Of a DNA stretch of 64,000 bases, positions 1 through 12,900 are shown piece after piece (positions within the stretch are counted from its first letter, which is position 1; each line of letters opens with the position of its first letter). This DNA is from Branchiostoma lanceolatum (taxonomy: Eukaryota > Chordata > Leptocardii > Amphioxiformes > Branchiostomatidae), in assembly GCF_035083965.1 (NCBI RefSeq), contig NC_089722.1, positions 40,752,197 to 40,816,196 of the forward strand. Direction: 5' to 3'. The position numbers and the translations under genes are program-made. The notes beneath the pieces are model-generated. The model saw only the letters and a program-made list of their open reading frames with translations. It ran no database searches and had not been told where the DNA came from.

Positions 1-1600
1 AGCTGCGGGTCAAGACGTTGTCCAATGGCCACGGAAGTTACCACTTGGCTACACGAAGAACTGCTATTGGACTTTAAAGCTCGGCATCGTTGTTTTAGCG
101 GATGTGCTTCAAGTGAGTTTCCATAGAGCAAATGCTGCTCACATCTCTGAGTATCTGGGTTAAAGCATCCGTACCCAAAAAATAAACGGCTGCATGAAAG
201 TGTGTTTACATCGATAGGAAATTCTATGAAATACATTCACCCAAACCCTGCCTTGTTTATTTATTTTATTCGTGTTTCTTTGCCGCGATTGGCTCCCTTT
301 GTGCCTGTACCCAGATCCGGCGCTGGTGGGCGGCTAGGAATGCGAATTAGCCAGGCTCACTATATGACCTTATATCATGTACGAACGTCTTTGCATCATG
401 GCACTTATGATGATTCATTGTAATCAGGAACTGTTGTATTGTTGTAACATCAGTAAAAAGCGCAGTGACCAGGTGGACCTTTAATGTAGAGGTACAAGTT
501 TGACTGTGTATACTTTCTGTATAAAGGGTTCTGTCTTTATTGCAATGGAGTTTAAATGCAAGTCAGGCAATTACGATTATCAATTTTTAGTTTCTACTCT
601 GGACAGCTGTGTGCCAATGCCAACATTTTTCCTGTCCATGCCTGATGACCCTTTGTCCTACTTTCTTATACTGTCCAGGCAGATGTCGGTAGGGAAGATT
701 GTGACCTTTTTATCGATTCACGTGTCTGTCACCACTCTCAAAAATGGGGCATATGATGAAAAGGTAACAATCCTCTCTATCATCCTCTGCTTGGAGAGTA
801 ACTTCTTGATCTATCTTCCTGTTCTAGTCACTTTTGCCAGGGTGTTTTCATGTCAGATTAAACTGTTTAACTGTTGCTTGATACTAACTCCCATGAATAT
901 CCGTCTCTACAATAATGTCCTTATCATGTACTTTCACTTCCATATTTCCTGACCCTCTGTCATTCTTCCCCTTCCCTGTTCTTGAAAAGATGAAGGAATC
1001 CAAGTCCAGTCTATTTCAACCATTCTTAAAGATTAATGATTTATTTGACCAAAAACAGAAAAATTGTTCATGTAGACACATCTATACATATAAGTCCCAA
1101 TGTACACCATCTATAACACCCCATTATATTCTACTGTGCAGCTTATTTTATTATTCGTAAACGTCTATACTAGTATATACATGTGAAGCTTTTTTGTTAT
1201 AATTCAAGAACACCCAGATTAATTCTTTCAACTTGTACTTGCAATTATTTTAGTGTAGGTTTTTGTATTTGCATGTAGCGGTGGTTAGATGTCTGGTGGA
1301 TATCTAACACAATTCAGAAATCACAACGAAGTTTTAATACTTAAAGAGTGCTATCATTAGATATGCGAAATAATTTGTAACAGACGTTACATTAGCTTGC
1401 TTTCTATAAGATGATATCTTTATTAATTAAATTTTATCTTTATATCATTTTAACTTAATTTGTTATTCTCTTTTCAGTTTTTAAAAGACGTTGCTTTCAA
1501 TTGCTTCACATCAGGTACAAAAATGTAACAGCTTTGATAGAGAAATAAACCAATGCTCACTACATCTTAAGCGTCTCTTGGTGACAGAAATTTAGACAAT
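1..1600. other. AT-rich non-coding stretch, nothing recognised
   Basis: I see no convincing gene, repeat or RNA here. The open frames on the plus strand have low-complexity, Cys/Phe-rich translations with no family resemblance. The last few hundred bases lie downstream of the minus-strand XK-related gene and probably include its 3' untranslated region. TTTATT near 1415 would read AATAAA on the minus strand, a possible but unproven polyadenylation signal. Confidence 0.4.
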
Positions 1601-1608
1601 GGGAGTTG

Positions 1609-2757
1609 CTACATTGTAGTTACAAACTCTGTGTACGTAGGTGTTTCAGGGTCTGGAATCGTTTGGCTCTGTTGATCTGAGGGTGTTTCCGATAGACATT
1701 TGAGTGTTTCAGGGTCAGGAACTGTTGGGTCCTGCTCTTCACAACAGAATGTCAAGAGGAACTTTATCTCAGCTCCACTTCTTTCGATAAACCCTAACCC
1801 AGCAGAGACTAAAGACCCAACCACTACACCCACCAGGGCCGGGACGTCGTACCAGTACTGTCCAGTCTGCAGGGTGTACCACACTGTCACCATGGTGATG
1901 TTGCCTAGCAATGTCAGTACGGTGTTGAGCCAGAATGTCCGCTTGTGGTCCATAGAGAATGTTATTTTGAAGGTGTCCGGGGCCATGGTTAGAGATGCTA
2001 CCATTACACCTCCCCAGCCTCTATAGTCCTCCTTTATCCATACGAGAGTAACCGTCATTACCAGCCAGTGTAGTCCAATGGGGAGAGCGATCCATGGTTT
2101 AAAGGCAGCGGCGAACAGCGCTACAGCTAGTACACGGGCACTGAGTTCAACCACTTTCCATACGGTGAGGAGGATGAACCTTGTCACAAATCCACAGCTG
2201 AATGTTCTGTTTTCTTCCTTGATGATATCATAGTAAAAAAGTGTGACCACAGCCTTGACTGCTGCCAGCAGTGATATCACCATGGTGATGACCTTCAGGA
2301 CGCTGACCTGTTCACCTGTAGAGACGATGATGTAGAGCTATAGGCACAGCCGAGGGACGCTCTCCAACATGGCTTCCACCAGGTGTACAAGGGGAAGCTC
2401 TTTCTCGACATGTTCTTTCACATCGTTGCCTGTCGCTAACAGATGGAGGATTTTGAAATATGCTGGGAACATACCCAACTGCAGGATAGCAAGCAGGGTC
2501 TTAAGACTCCGAATAAATGTACACTCGGTTTCTCCTTCATTCCATGATATCGCCAATGAGAAGAGATTTATGATTATTGACGGCCCGAGCACAAATCCCA
2601 GGGTCAAGCCAAACCAGGTAAAATCCCCGCTGTAATAGTACTGAACTGCCAGTGACAGGTCAGTGATGACGCCAAACAGATACAGGCCCAGCGGGAACAC
2701 CACAATGAACAGGATTTTCCTCTGCTTGGAGTCCCAGATTGATCCCAGACAACCCAT
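1609..2757 (-). pseudogene. XKR-like: XK-related (XKR) multipass membrane protein gene with one in-frame stop
   Basis: XK-related proteins are multipass plasma-membrane proteins; some vertebrate members scramble phospholipids. The reading frame starts at ATG 2757 and runs in one frame to 1609, about 381 codons, close to the usual family length of around 400. The N-terminal part shows family hallmarks: a first hydrophobic helix, WFGLTLGFVLGPSIIINLFS (residues 48-67), and a segment ending ESVPRLCL. There a TAG (2338-2340) interrupts the frame where the family normally has Gln (pattern ESVPQLxLQLYI). The frame continues perfectly after it with LYIIVSTGEQVSVLKV and several more hydrophobic helices. 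The Thr/Pro/Asp-rich tail contains PDPET twice. A single C-to-T change (CAG to TAG) explains the break. It could be a recent pseudogene, a polymorphic null allele, a sequence error or, less likely, a read-through stop. The coding region is one exon. Confidence 0.85.
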
Positions 2758-2829
2758 GATGGTGCCCTGACTCTATTGTGGTAGGTGGGCAACAATAAAG
2801 CTGAAGTCTGGTTTACCAAGTTGACTTTC

Positions 2830-4320
2830 CTTTACCCGGAAACCGAACAGCGTCACATACACACATTCACCACAGATAGTGGCCGACCTAAAAGGTTTCG
2901 GGGATGGAGTAAATAAGTCAGGAACAACATTACGACCACAGAGTTCCACATGAAATGGGAGATACTGTACTTCTAATTGCTATAAATGGTGATAAGGTGC
3001 AGGTAGAAAGTCTAACTTTCACCTTTACAAACCCATACTATGCACTCTTGTATTAGGTAGATTAGCCCTTAGATAAATATAGAACTGCATCAGCCATACT
3101 TTGTACCTCGTATAATTGTTGCGCAATAAAGTTATCAATGTATTTTGGACAGGTTTCCATGATTTTTCTTCTTGAAGTCTCTGCTGATTGTACAAAATTA
3201 GACAAATCCCACACAACTGAGAATAATGTTAAAAAGAACTATCTTACCACACTTACAGAAGATGAAGTATAGCTGCAGACGACAGGAAGAAAAGTTGTTG
3301 GGTTAGGTCAGACTTGTATCAAACTTTTCAGAGATAATGTCGAATGCCGGTTTTCTTGATTTTTTTCCAGCCATGGAGCATGTTCGGTAGTAAAACTTCT
3401 AATTCTAACATGGCGGCGCAAACCTGAATGTTTCCATCCGGTGTTTAGATATAACTCAGACTTTATTTTCATATCCCCCCTCCCCCGTCCCAGGATGACA
3501 AAAGAATTCGGTCTGAACTTGATTAAAAATTTACGAAACAAACAAATATGATAAAATTTGACTTTTAAGACTTAGTCGAAAGAAATCACTAATGGTGTAC
3601 GCTGAAAGCCTGCCTTCTTAACTGAATATAATTGCGCAAAATGACAATTGTAAGAAGCATGCATGTCGGGCAAGCCACACATTCGGCATTTGAAGTCACG
3701 TCCTCTAGGTACAAAGTTAGGGTCACTAACCTCTGGACTATGTACGCTACCTCGGGGATCGTTTACGAATGGAATGGTTTTCGAACGTCCGATATATTCG
3801 GAGTATGTTCGTAGACCAATTAATCAAGAGACTGATCCATTCGGACCAGACGGACGAATGAAGCTTGGCTAGAAATTGGATTAGAAAGGTTGAAGACTTT
3901 GTGGCATACTTAAGTGTACGAATAAGGGAAAAGTAAGCAAAGTTTACGTCTTCAGATGTACTCAGAAGAGATCACTAGTAATATTCGCTCAAACCGTGCC
4001 TATACTGAACATTGTATCACTATGGTGCCGTTTCATTCACCATATGTTGAGACAAATAGTAGATAAATGCATAATTTATGTATTTGGGTTAGCCTGTTCC
4101 AAGACACCATAGCCTTTCTTTTTTCACCAGAATAACTCATTTACAAAAACAGTGAATAAAAAAAGAATAATCTTCACATTCCATCGATTTGTTATAATCA
4201 CAAGAAAGTTGCAGCGTCCAGGCGATGCTAAATTTCATAGAACATCAAACGAACTTTAAAAGAAAGTTCCTAATATTTCTGTTGACCTGGTACAAAAGTG
4301 GATAGTAGTGCTATGGGGGC
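2830..4320. other. Intergenic DNA, nothing recognised
   Basis: This lies between the XK-related gene start and the LCCL gene promoter. No open frame here resembles a known protein, and I see no clear repeat. It presumably holds the promoter of the minus-strand XK-related gene and distal promoter of the plus-strand LCCL gene, but no motif stands out. Confidence 0.4.
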
Positions 4321-4343
4321 TTTATGACGAAATGTCACTATAG

Positions 4344-4350
4344 TATAAAT
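4344..4350 (+). promoter_or_regulatory. TATA box of the LCCL-protein gene
   Basis: TATAAAT lies about 115 bases before the chosen ATG at 4462. A start site about 30 bases downstream (near 4375) would exclude the upstream in-frame ATG at 4324 from the transcript. This supports initiation at 4462, where the context CACCATGG is a strong Kozak match. Confidence 0.5.
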
Positions 4351-4461
4351 CCCGCGGCCGTTTCAAGTATTCCAACATCAGAACATCCTAAATACCCACG
4401 GAGGGGCATTGGTCCCCAGCAGTGGTATTTTCCAATTTCATTTCTTCTCTTCTTGATCACC

Positions 4462-7400
4462 ATGGCGTTTTCGAAAGTCATTCTTCTCGTCGTGATCACC
4501 GTTGGTTTCCCTTCAATCCGGGCACAAACTGACCAACCGACCGACGCCGAGCTTAACGACTCTTCCCCCGGGGTGGGTCGGTACGTGTTCCCCGGGGTGG
4601 GTCGGTACGTGTTCCCCGGGGTGGGTCGGTACGTGTTCCCCTCATGGCTAGCCGGGGTGGTCGTCACGCCTCTAGAGACGGTGGAAGTCCTTCAGGAGAG
4701 TTATGCCCGCGCTGTAGGCATAAGGAAACCCGTGGTCACCGATTTCGGTAAGACAGAGTGGTTTTTTAAATCTTTGAGGATACAAAGGAATGGACACATG
4801 ACAAGATGAGGATGCATTGAAGTAAAGAAAATGTACAAGCACCTTCGCCCAACAAAAGTTACTCTGTTAGCTACAAGTCCCTGATCGAAGATAGGGTGCA
4901 GTGGAAGATAGCTCTAAGTTTGTTTCGTGCGGGAGCTCGTCCCAAGTTAAGTAAGTGAGTAAGGATTTTGTTGGTCTTAGGCGGACTATTTTGTTTCTAA
5001 GTTTACACATTTCTGCTGCTGTATATTTCGTACTTGTCGGTATATACTTCTAGCCTCCATAGCAGGCTTTGAAACGGCTTCTTTGGGGGCAAAATAATAC
5101 ACTTTTTTGCAGCCAGCCCGAAACTATCAGCCACCCCGTAACCATCTCGCCGGTAAAGCCTGCACGATAATGGCGAGTCAAAGCGAAATGGTTACATTAC
5201 CGGCGAGATAGTTACGGGCTGGCTGCAAAAAGTGTATAATCTAGCCCCCAAAGAACCCGGTTCAAAGCCTGCTAGCGTACTTCATCCTTTCTTTTTTTGT
5301 TCTGCAGAAGTTGCGGACTGCAGCACCGCTGGTGACGTCATGGTGAAGGAAACGACTACGTAAGTACAGCACTAACAGTTACTGCCTGTGGCACAGATAA
5401 AGCCGCTGTGTCTTGCATGCCAGACATAGCTATACATTGCTGCCACTTAAGCCCCCTCTCACTGGACCCGCAAAGCGTTGGCGACCTCGCTGCGTCCTAG
5501 ATTGAATTTAAGATTGAATACAAAACGTACAAGTATGACTAAAAAGACAACAAATCACACAAAGCGTAAAAATATTCATTAGCATGCAACCTTGTCTTAA
5601 CTTACTATCCTATTGCACCATCTGAAATTGTCCTCCCTTCATAACATATCTATTCAGAGTTTTGGTATAATGCCATGTGGGTCTATGACAAAAATCCTTG
5701 TTAGACGAAATAACGTCACTTTAGTGCTCAAGACCCCTATCTAATGTGAAAACAAGATGTCGAGAAAAGGATAAAAGAATTTTGTAAGAAACTCAAACCA
5801 TGTCGATCATGTTTTAGCGTGTACTGCCCGGCCGGTTGCGCCGCCCGCCGTAAAGCCACTGTGTGGGGAACTGGAGTCTACAAAGGAGTAAGTAGACAAA
5901 AATAATGGATTCCTTCAAGTCACTTTTGTTCAATTCCTTTAAGACTTAGTCACTTTTTTGTCTTTCTTTTATATTGTCACGTATGATTACTTTATATGTC
6001 AGCGGACCTTTTTTGGTATTTACAAATGGAACCTTGACAATAGCCCAATATGATACTCCTCGAAGCCCGTGCGTTCCACCGTGTGCGATTGCGTTGTGAT
6101 AAGTTTGATTGATCAGTGGTTTGATTGATTAATTATTGGATGTATTAATTACTTCTGATAGAATTCATCAAGGTTCGTATGCGATTTTGATGCTATAAGT
6201 TTTATTGATCAATAGGTTGATTGATTGATTGTTTGTTTGATCGATCGATTTATGTGAAATCTGCCGTGTAGCCATCCGCAGAGGAAAGCTGATTAATTCA
6301 TTGGTAGATTGAATGATTCATTGATCGATTTAGCTATCTAGATAATCATAAACAATGATTGATTGATCAGTAGATCGATCGATCGATGAACGGATGGATG
6401 GATCGATCGATTGATTGATTGATTGATAGATAGATATGTCTAAATTCTGTCAGGATTCGTTGCTGTGCCATGCGGCCATCCATATCGGAAAATGATTGAT
6501 TGATCAGTAGATCTATCGATGGATTGATGGATGGATGGATGGATGGATGGATGGATGGATGGATGGATCGATTGATTAATATATATATGTAATTTTATCA
6601 GGACTCCTCCCTGTGCCGCGCTGCCATCCACAGCGGGAAGCTGCAGGACGTTCCCGGCGGGTTCGTCACGGTCAGCAAACAGCCGATGGGGATGATGTTT
6701 CCCGGGTCCACCCGCAACCGCGTCAAGTCCACCTTCATCGTCATAAACTCCAAGTAGGACACAATGATATCATTATCAGGATTAAATTTTATAGGCTATT
6801 TTCCTTCATAAATGTTTTTAAATTTTAAATTTTCTTTAAATTTTCAATTTTTTTCTAAATTTTCGATTTTTTTTACATTTGTTTTATTTTTCTAATTTCT
6901 TTTTAATTTTTCAAGTTTCTTTCATTTTTGAAAAAAAAATTATCCAAAGTAGATTAACATTCTAAATGGGTTGCGGCAAGCCCATGATATAAGAATATGA
7001 AATATACATCATTGATCAATATCATAAACAAGGATATATAAAATAACTTACAGAATGAGTCTCTCATAGGTATAAGTAGCAACGTCGGAAGAAAATAGGT
7101 TTTCCGCGCATACCAGCAATCCCAAATATGTGGTATTTTGCCCTTATGATACAATTAAGGGTTACTGACCCGCCCCGATATGTGGTGTCATAACGCCTTG
7201 TCATGTGCTATAACCACCGAATAAAACCACAGAGTGAGCGAAGTGAACGAGGTGGTTTTATGAGGGGGTTATACCACATGACCAGGCGTTATGACACCAT
7301 ATACACCGAGGAAGAGGCTGGTTATTTACGTTATTATCATATAGCTTAGCCAAACTGACCCATATAAGAGTAGACAATTCCTGTATGACGCATAGATCCC

Positions 7401-8193
7401 TTATACTATTAAGAATGCATTTCAGAATTTACATTTGTCCTTTTTTAACAGAAGATGATAGATTTCATTTTGAAAACCAACATTTCTATAGATAATACTT
7501 AATAACATTGCAATATTGGCTTGTCAAATCTTTTTCAAATCTAGTATCTACTATCATCATTCCTCCCTGCTGGGTGTCCTTCTGACAATGCTGTGGGCGG
7601 CTCCACTTACAATATTCCGCCCGTTTAGATTTGACTTGTATTGAAATGGTTTATTCTATTTTGTTATATGCTTATACAATAGATTTGATTTATTCTAAAA
7701 TAATAAACAATGTTGGAAACAAATAAACATTATACGAATGTTAACAAAAATATGACCCCCCCCCTCTATAATGTGAGGAATGATGACATAATGGGAGGAA
7801 TGATGATCACGTGTGTGTTATCCTCTACATAATGGTAGGAATGATGATCACGGGTATGTTATGGCGATTAACACATGGGCAATGAAGGCTTCTGATTGGT
7901 TGACGCCATCTGGCTATGTGATAATATAGATCTAAAGTGTACTTAATCAATGTTATATACTAGTACTTAGATGGTTTACATTAGATTCTTGCGATCATCA
8001 TCATATCATGTGTGTCATCCATTTTGTTAGCCGAAAATTTAATTCCCAATCCTTTCTAGCGTTGGTTGTGTTAAGTTCAGCCTTTATTTATCTTATTTCA
8101 ATGTTCCTTGCGATTTTTTCCTTGGTCTGCAGGAGCTTCCCGAAATTAGACATGAAGTCGTTCGTCGTGAAGCGTTATGAGTTCGGCAAGTGA
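4462..8193 (+). CDS. Secreted single-LCCL-domain protein, five exons, 206 aa
   Basis: LCCL domains (Limulus factor C, cochlin, Lgl1) are extracellular modules with four conserved cysteines. Exons read by eye: 4462-4747, 5308-5359, 5818-5887, 6602-6753 and 8133-8193 (stop TGA). Phases join without a stop. Exon 1 encodes a signal peptide ([21 protein letters not shown], cleavage likely before Gln22), then three identical PGVGRYVF octapeptides around residues 36-59. Exons 2-5 encode the LCCL domain at about residues 95-190: [28 protein letters not shown], then [13 protein letters not shown] and PGGFVTV. The four cysteines are at 100, 116, 120 and 141, and the AAIH(S/A)G and GGFV motifs are typical. 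The exon 4 donor (AA|GTAGGA) is weak. If unused, the frame ends three bases later at TAG, losing 19 C-terminal residues, so two ends are possible. Function beyond secretion is unknown. Confidence 0.85.
4567..4638 (+). repeat. Three perfect 24-bp coding repeats (PGVGRYVF)
   Basis: A 24-base unit is repeated three times without mismatch inside exon 1 of the LCCL gene. It encodes the octapeptide PGVGRYVF in each copy, just after the signal peptide. Perfect DNA identity points to recent expansion or homogenisation. Confidence 0.9.
5060..5274. mobile_element. MITE with about 60-bp terminal inverted repeats
   Basis: Both ends carry the inverted sequence TAGCAGGCTTTGAA...CTTTGGGGGC, followed by a shared inverted stretch including TACACTTTTT and GCAGCCAGCCCG. 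Total length is about 215 bases with no coding capacity. It sits in intron 1 of the LCCL gene. It looks like a non-autonomous DNA transposon; the superfamily is not clear. Confidence 0.8.
5476..5585 (+). repeat. Fragment of a dispersed repeat (GACCTCGCTGCG family)
   Basis: It contains GGCGACCTCGCTGCG and then TATGACTAAAAAGACAAC with a trailing CACAAAGCGTAAA. The same pair of blocks recurs near 27110-27225 and 42489-42680. It lies in intron 2 of the LCCL gene. Confidence 0.6.
6105..6575. repeat. Degenerate GATT/GATC and perfect GGAT tetranucleotide tract
   Basis: Intron 3 of the LCCL gene is full of GATTGATT, GATCGATC and GATTGATA units. It ends with a clean run of (GGAT)n at about 6521-6568, roughly 35 bases before the exon 4 acceptor. 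It is a likely length-polymorphic site. Confidence 0.85.
7177..7306. mobile_element. 130-bp palindromic element
   Basis: The left arm, starting near GATATGTGGTGTCATAACGC, is matched in reverse complement by the right arm ending GCGTTATGACACCATATAC. The arms are about 55 bases around a short centre with GTGAGCGAAGTGAAC. It is in intron 4 of the LCCL gene and has no coding capacity. Confidence 0.7.
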
Positions 8194-8199
8194 GAAATC

Positions 8200-9980
8200 G
8201 TCCCGTGGAGGAATCCGTGAGGCAAAACCGTGAGGCAAAACCGTGAGGCTCTGTACCAATCGTCGCACAACATAGGCATTCTTGGGGCATTCGTGAAAGT
8301 GTCGTGTAAAATTAGCCAGTCCTGCCGTAGATCCTTGTCGACATGTCTATAGTAAGTTCTGAGGCAGTCATAGATTTGCCTAAAATCCTAGGACACTTAT
8401 CTGTTTCTCTCAGTAAAGTGTATTAAGTCGCTACCCGATGTTACGCCGCCCTGTTGCAGTCTTCGTATAATACGTCGTTAATGTGTCGTACAAACTTCTC
8501 CTGTTTTGTGAGAAAAAGGAATTGTCGTTGATCCTTGCTTACTGCTTGTTCTGTCATTGTCTTGCTAAACATCGCGCGACGAAAACGAATGTGGCCGCAC
8601 CTTAAAATTGCAGTAGCTTTTTTGGGTGTCTACTCTATAACACAAGCAGTTCTATAGGACTACCCAGACTTTAAACATGCTCATTTTTTCCTGAGATATC
8701 TGTTAAAAATATAACATTCTAACAACTTATCAAGTTTCCTTTGTTAAAAGGATGACCCAAATCAAGTATTCTGACAATCGTTGGAATGCAATTTTCATAC
8801 ATAGTTGTTCCGTTTTGAGGTTTTAGAAATACCCTCTACCCGGCTTTGAGTGCGAAATTTTAGACTGCTTCTGCTAGCATTGAATGGCGTAAAATTGAGA
8901 AAAAGTTGTAAGCTATGAACATGTATATATATATATATGCGCTGATAGAAACTGTCGTCACCAGCAAATGTAAAGTAATGAATAATGAATGAATGGACGG
9001 TGCGTTTCCAGACTAATTTGAACACTGAATACAAACATGAAGAAGGATATTAATCTAAAACCGATCTATCGTGCTATGTGTTTTTTTTTTCATGAATTAG
9101 TTTAAAGGGCAACCAGGCATACGTTTCGAGTGTAGAGAGCAAGTGTGATCAGAAAATGTGAGAAATGTCTTTACAATCTGCAAACAAACTATCACGTCAT
9201 TTTTCACTTAGAATGTGTATATTTCCAAACACACACACAGAAAAAAAACATTTACTCAAAGACAGTCAAGCATATAGCGAGAGAAGAAATACACTCAAAC
9301 TCACACACAGTACAGACATACAAACCCAAAGGAAAATCACGAGTGGTAAGATCAAAATGTGTATTTCAAAATTATTTAGCCCCCTTTGCACTATGTTGTA
9401 CAGCTTCGTTCTCACTCAAAATTTTAATGATATACTTTGTTTCACAAAATTCCCAAAATTTAACCTATGGCTATACAAAATGCTTTACGGACATGTCAAA
9501 TATACAAGGGAACATTGTCTTATAGGTAAGTCTCATAAAACGATATTCGTCCTATCATTTTTGATATGTTGATAGACATTTTTACAGTGTAATATGAATT
9601 ATAGTTTCCATTTTATAAGGCACATGATGTCTTCAGTGGCGGTTCTTTCTCTTGAAATTCCTTGTCGAGTATCGGATGTTTACCGTCACGTGGCTATGAC
9701 GTATGACGTCGTTTGTGACAAAAAAATCATTTGCACGATTGGCTCCAGTTCAATTCAAAAACAATAATAGCTTATGAATGATTTTCTATCTAAGAAGCAT
9801 TTTCTGCTTGATCTAAATGGCTAGTCGCCATATTGGATGGTCGCCATGTTGGATCCATCAGATCAACCAACATGACGGCGATGATATCTGACAATGTTTG
9901 TATCTGCAAGCTGAGACGTCACGACGTGTAATAAACACCCTATTGCCCTTTCTGTCTTCCAGCCTTGGCTCTCAGAACAT
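8200..9980. other. Intergenic DNA with minor simple repeats
   Basis: This lies between the 3' ends of the convergent LCCL and Gly-His genes. I see only a short (AT)n tract near 8923-8938, three GTGAGGCAAAACC-like repeats near 8217-8250, and a short inverted repeat near 9840-9890 (TCGCCATGTTGG / CCAACATGACGGCGA). No gene is supported. Confidence 0.5.
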
Positions 9981-9983
9981 CTC

Positions 9984-12900
9984 TCAATATCCACGCTTAC
10001 CTGAAAAATATAATACACAAAATCAAGTTAAAGGGTGTAACTGCTTTTAACTATGATCATAGCAACAACAGTAATGGAAAATTGTGAGTCATTAAAGTAA
10101 TAACAACCCCCATAGTGATACAAATACATGTATAACAAGAATGTCACAAATAAGTCTCACCAGAAGCCATATTTGCCAGGGCTTTGACGTCTTCCATGCC
10201 AAAGCCGTCACTCAAGTCAAAACGAGGCTGGCCGTGACCGTGGTGACCTCCATGGTGACCTCCGTAGCCGCCATATTGGCCGCCATATTGGCCTCCATAT
10301 CCACCGCCGTGATGGCCGCCATACCCGCCGTGGTGGCCGCCTTGATGGCCGCCATGATGACCCCCGCCCCCTAGCAGCCCTCCTAGGCTCTGCAGCATGC
10401 CCATTTTGCCCTTCTTGTGATGACCATGACCGTGACCTGTGAACACAGGGTTCGATCAGTAAATCTGCTCCTCAAGGAAATACAAAATGAAACACAAGGA
10501 AATACGATGCGTTGATGAAGGTTAGACATCTAAAACAACAGGAGCTGATTGATTCATTAGCATACAACCATGTCTTAACTTGATATTCTATTGAACCATC
10601 TGAAATTGTCTTCACCACATTGACATATCTATTCAGAGTTTTGGTATAAAACCTAGTTCTGTCAGATCTTTCCTTAGTCACTGACGAAAGATAGCGGATG
10701 CTATTTTTGGCGTAGGAATTATGATGTATTGCACGGAAAGCTTCCAACAATGACAACGATACTTATTATGTTGAGTATTCAACAAAATATCATAAGAACA
10801 TATCACGCATACAGGACAAACTCCTTTTTTTTTTACTTTAAGACATCAGTAGCCGCATAGTTCCCGTTTAGAACTTTAATTCAGCCTGTCACATAACAAT
10901 TTCGTCGATGTGGGTACTGCAGTGGTTTAGGTCTAAAGCGAGCACTGGGTAAACGACTTCTCTGACTATAGTTTCTTATCATAATAACGTCATTCTTAAC
11001 TTCTTAAAAAATAGTAAAGCGAAGATGTTTACCTCCGGATCCCTTCCCCAAGGCACCCATCCCCAGACTGGCCAGTGACCCCAGGTTGAACCCGCCCTTC
11101 TTGTGTCCACCGTGATGCCCGCTGCCGTGCCCGCCGCCATGTCCGCCTAGCATTCCTAGGACCTGTGGGATACATTTCTTTTTATTCATTTCATCTTCAA
11201 AACATCTTGGTAGCCCCTACAACAAAATTGTTGATTTCTAAGAGGGTCCAGAAAAACATAGGACAAATGGTACAAAAATCACATAACTTGAATTGAACGT
11301 ATATACAGAAAATGATGATGAAATCATAGACGGAACAAACACTACAACAGATATAAACAAATTAACAAAATAACTATAATATGCAAAAAAATATATCAAA
11401 TCAAAGTCGTGAACCAAAATTAGGTGAACTAAACGTTCCTGAGCCATGTATCAATAGAGTTTTCAAATTTTGCAGAGAGTTTTCGTTTGTTTGAACTTTT
11501 CTTTTTTACGAGAAGCTAAAATCGGCCGGCAGGCTATTTCCTCGATTAACTCCGATTAGATTCGCTTACTCGCTTTTGAAAATTCTCTGATATTTGTCAA
11601 GTTGAAATGTCATAAACCACCAAAACTATTAACAGGATGCTATATAATGGGAACAAAACGAATATACGAATGCCGTTTGAAAATCTTGTGCGACCAAGAA
11701 ACATTTTACAGTCGTGTGTACCAGTCTGAATTCTCTATGTTAAACGTTATATTCTAGTAATAGCACGTTAGCTGTCAAACAATTATCATTATTGGCTGAA
11801 GTATGCCACAAGTTAAGAAAACGTCGTCCTTTCCTGGTAGCACGTTTGCTATCAAACAATTATTATTATCATTGGCTGAAGTATGCCACAAGTTAAGAAA
11901 ACGTCGTCCTTTCCTGGTTGCCATGGCCCCCGTGGTGTCCATGACTGCCGTGATGTTTCCCGCCCCCTGCGTACGCCATGGATCCCATAACCTGCCGGTT
12001 AGAGGGTTAATAGGTTAATGAGTTAACAGGTTAATGAAAAAATATGTTAGTCCATGTTATCGATTAGATGACTTAACCGATTTATATCACACATTTACAA
12101 AGTAACGGAACCATTATTTTGGTTATGATCAGCTATAATATTTGGGTAATTACTATATCTTTCAGATTTGGAACAATAGCCCTATTGTGAAAACACTATC
12201 CTTTGTCTTATGTTTGCTTCGAATCTGTTTTTCATTTAATTTCACGAGATTGTAGGGATTGAAACTTTCGACCCTGATATTACAATATTTTAGCTTCAAT
12301 CACTAACATTCGATCTAGCTAGCATCTGAAGAATTTAAACAGATTCTGGACTTATTGTTATTCAGAAAGACAATGGAAATGCGGAACGTTGACATAATCT
12401 GATATTTTCCCTTTTTTAATGTCAAATCAGTTTTTTCGAATCATTCGACTTCAAGGATTCTCGAATCCAGTGTCTAAATTTAACAGTATAACTAACTATA
12501 ATGGAAACTGAATAAAAAGACTCTTTTACACAACCAAGTGATATATTCAGCCGACGTTTCGGTGACCATCTGTCACCTTCCTCATGCCAATTCTTACTGG
12601 TTCACATTGCACTGCAGCACAGGTGTAGCTGCTTATAGATTCGTTCCCAAACGCAAAGTATTTCTATACTACACTTGAAACTTCATCTGTGTTCAACTTG
12701 GTAGAAGTCATTCTGAATCCAAGTTGAACTATAATTGCCAACACAACAAATAGGACTTACCCAAATTTTCGACCGATCAGCTACAGTCTTTGTCAAGGAA
12801 TGAGCAATCCACTGCTTCTGTGACGTCACGTTATATAGATAAGACACGTGCCTATGTGAGCAGTGGATCATATGACGTCGCAGAAGCAGTGGATTGCTCA

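Noticed and set aside
202-1160. Open frames on the plus strand in the first kilobase
   Set aside because: Low-complexity Cys/Phe/Leu-rich translations, overlapping in two frames, with no motif or splice pattern.
1700-2026. Plus-strand open frame of about 108 codons
   Set aside because: It is antisense to the XK-related coding region and only mirrors its codons.
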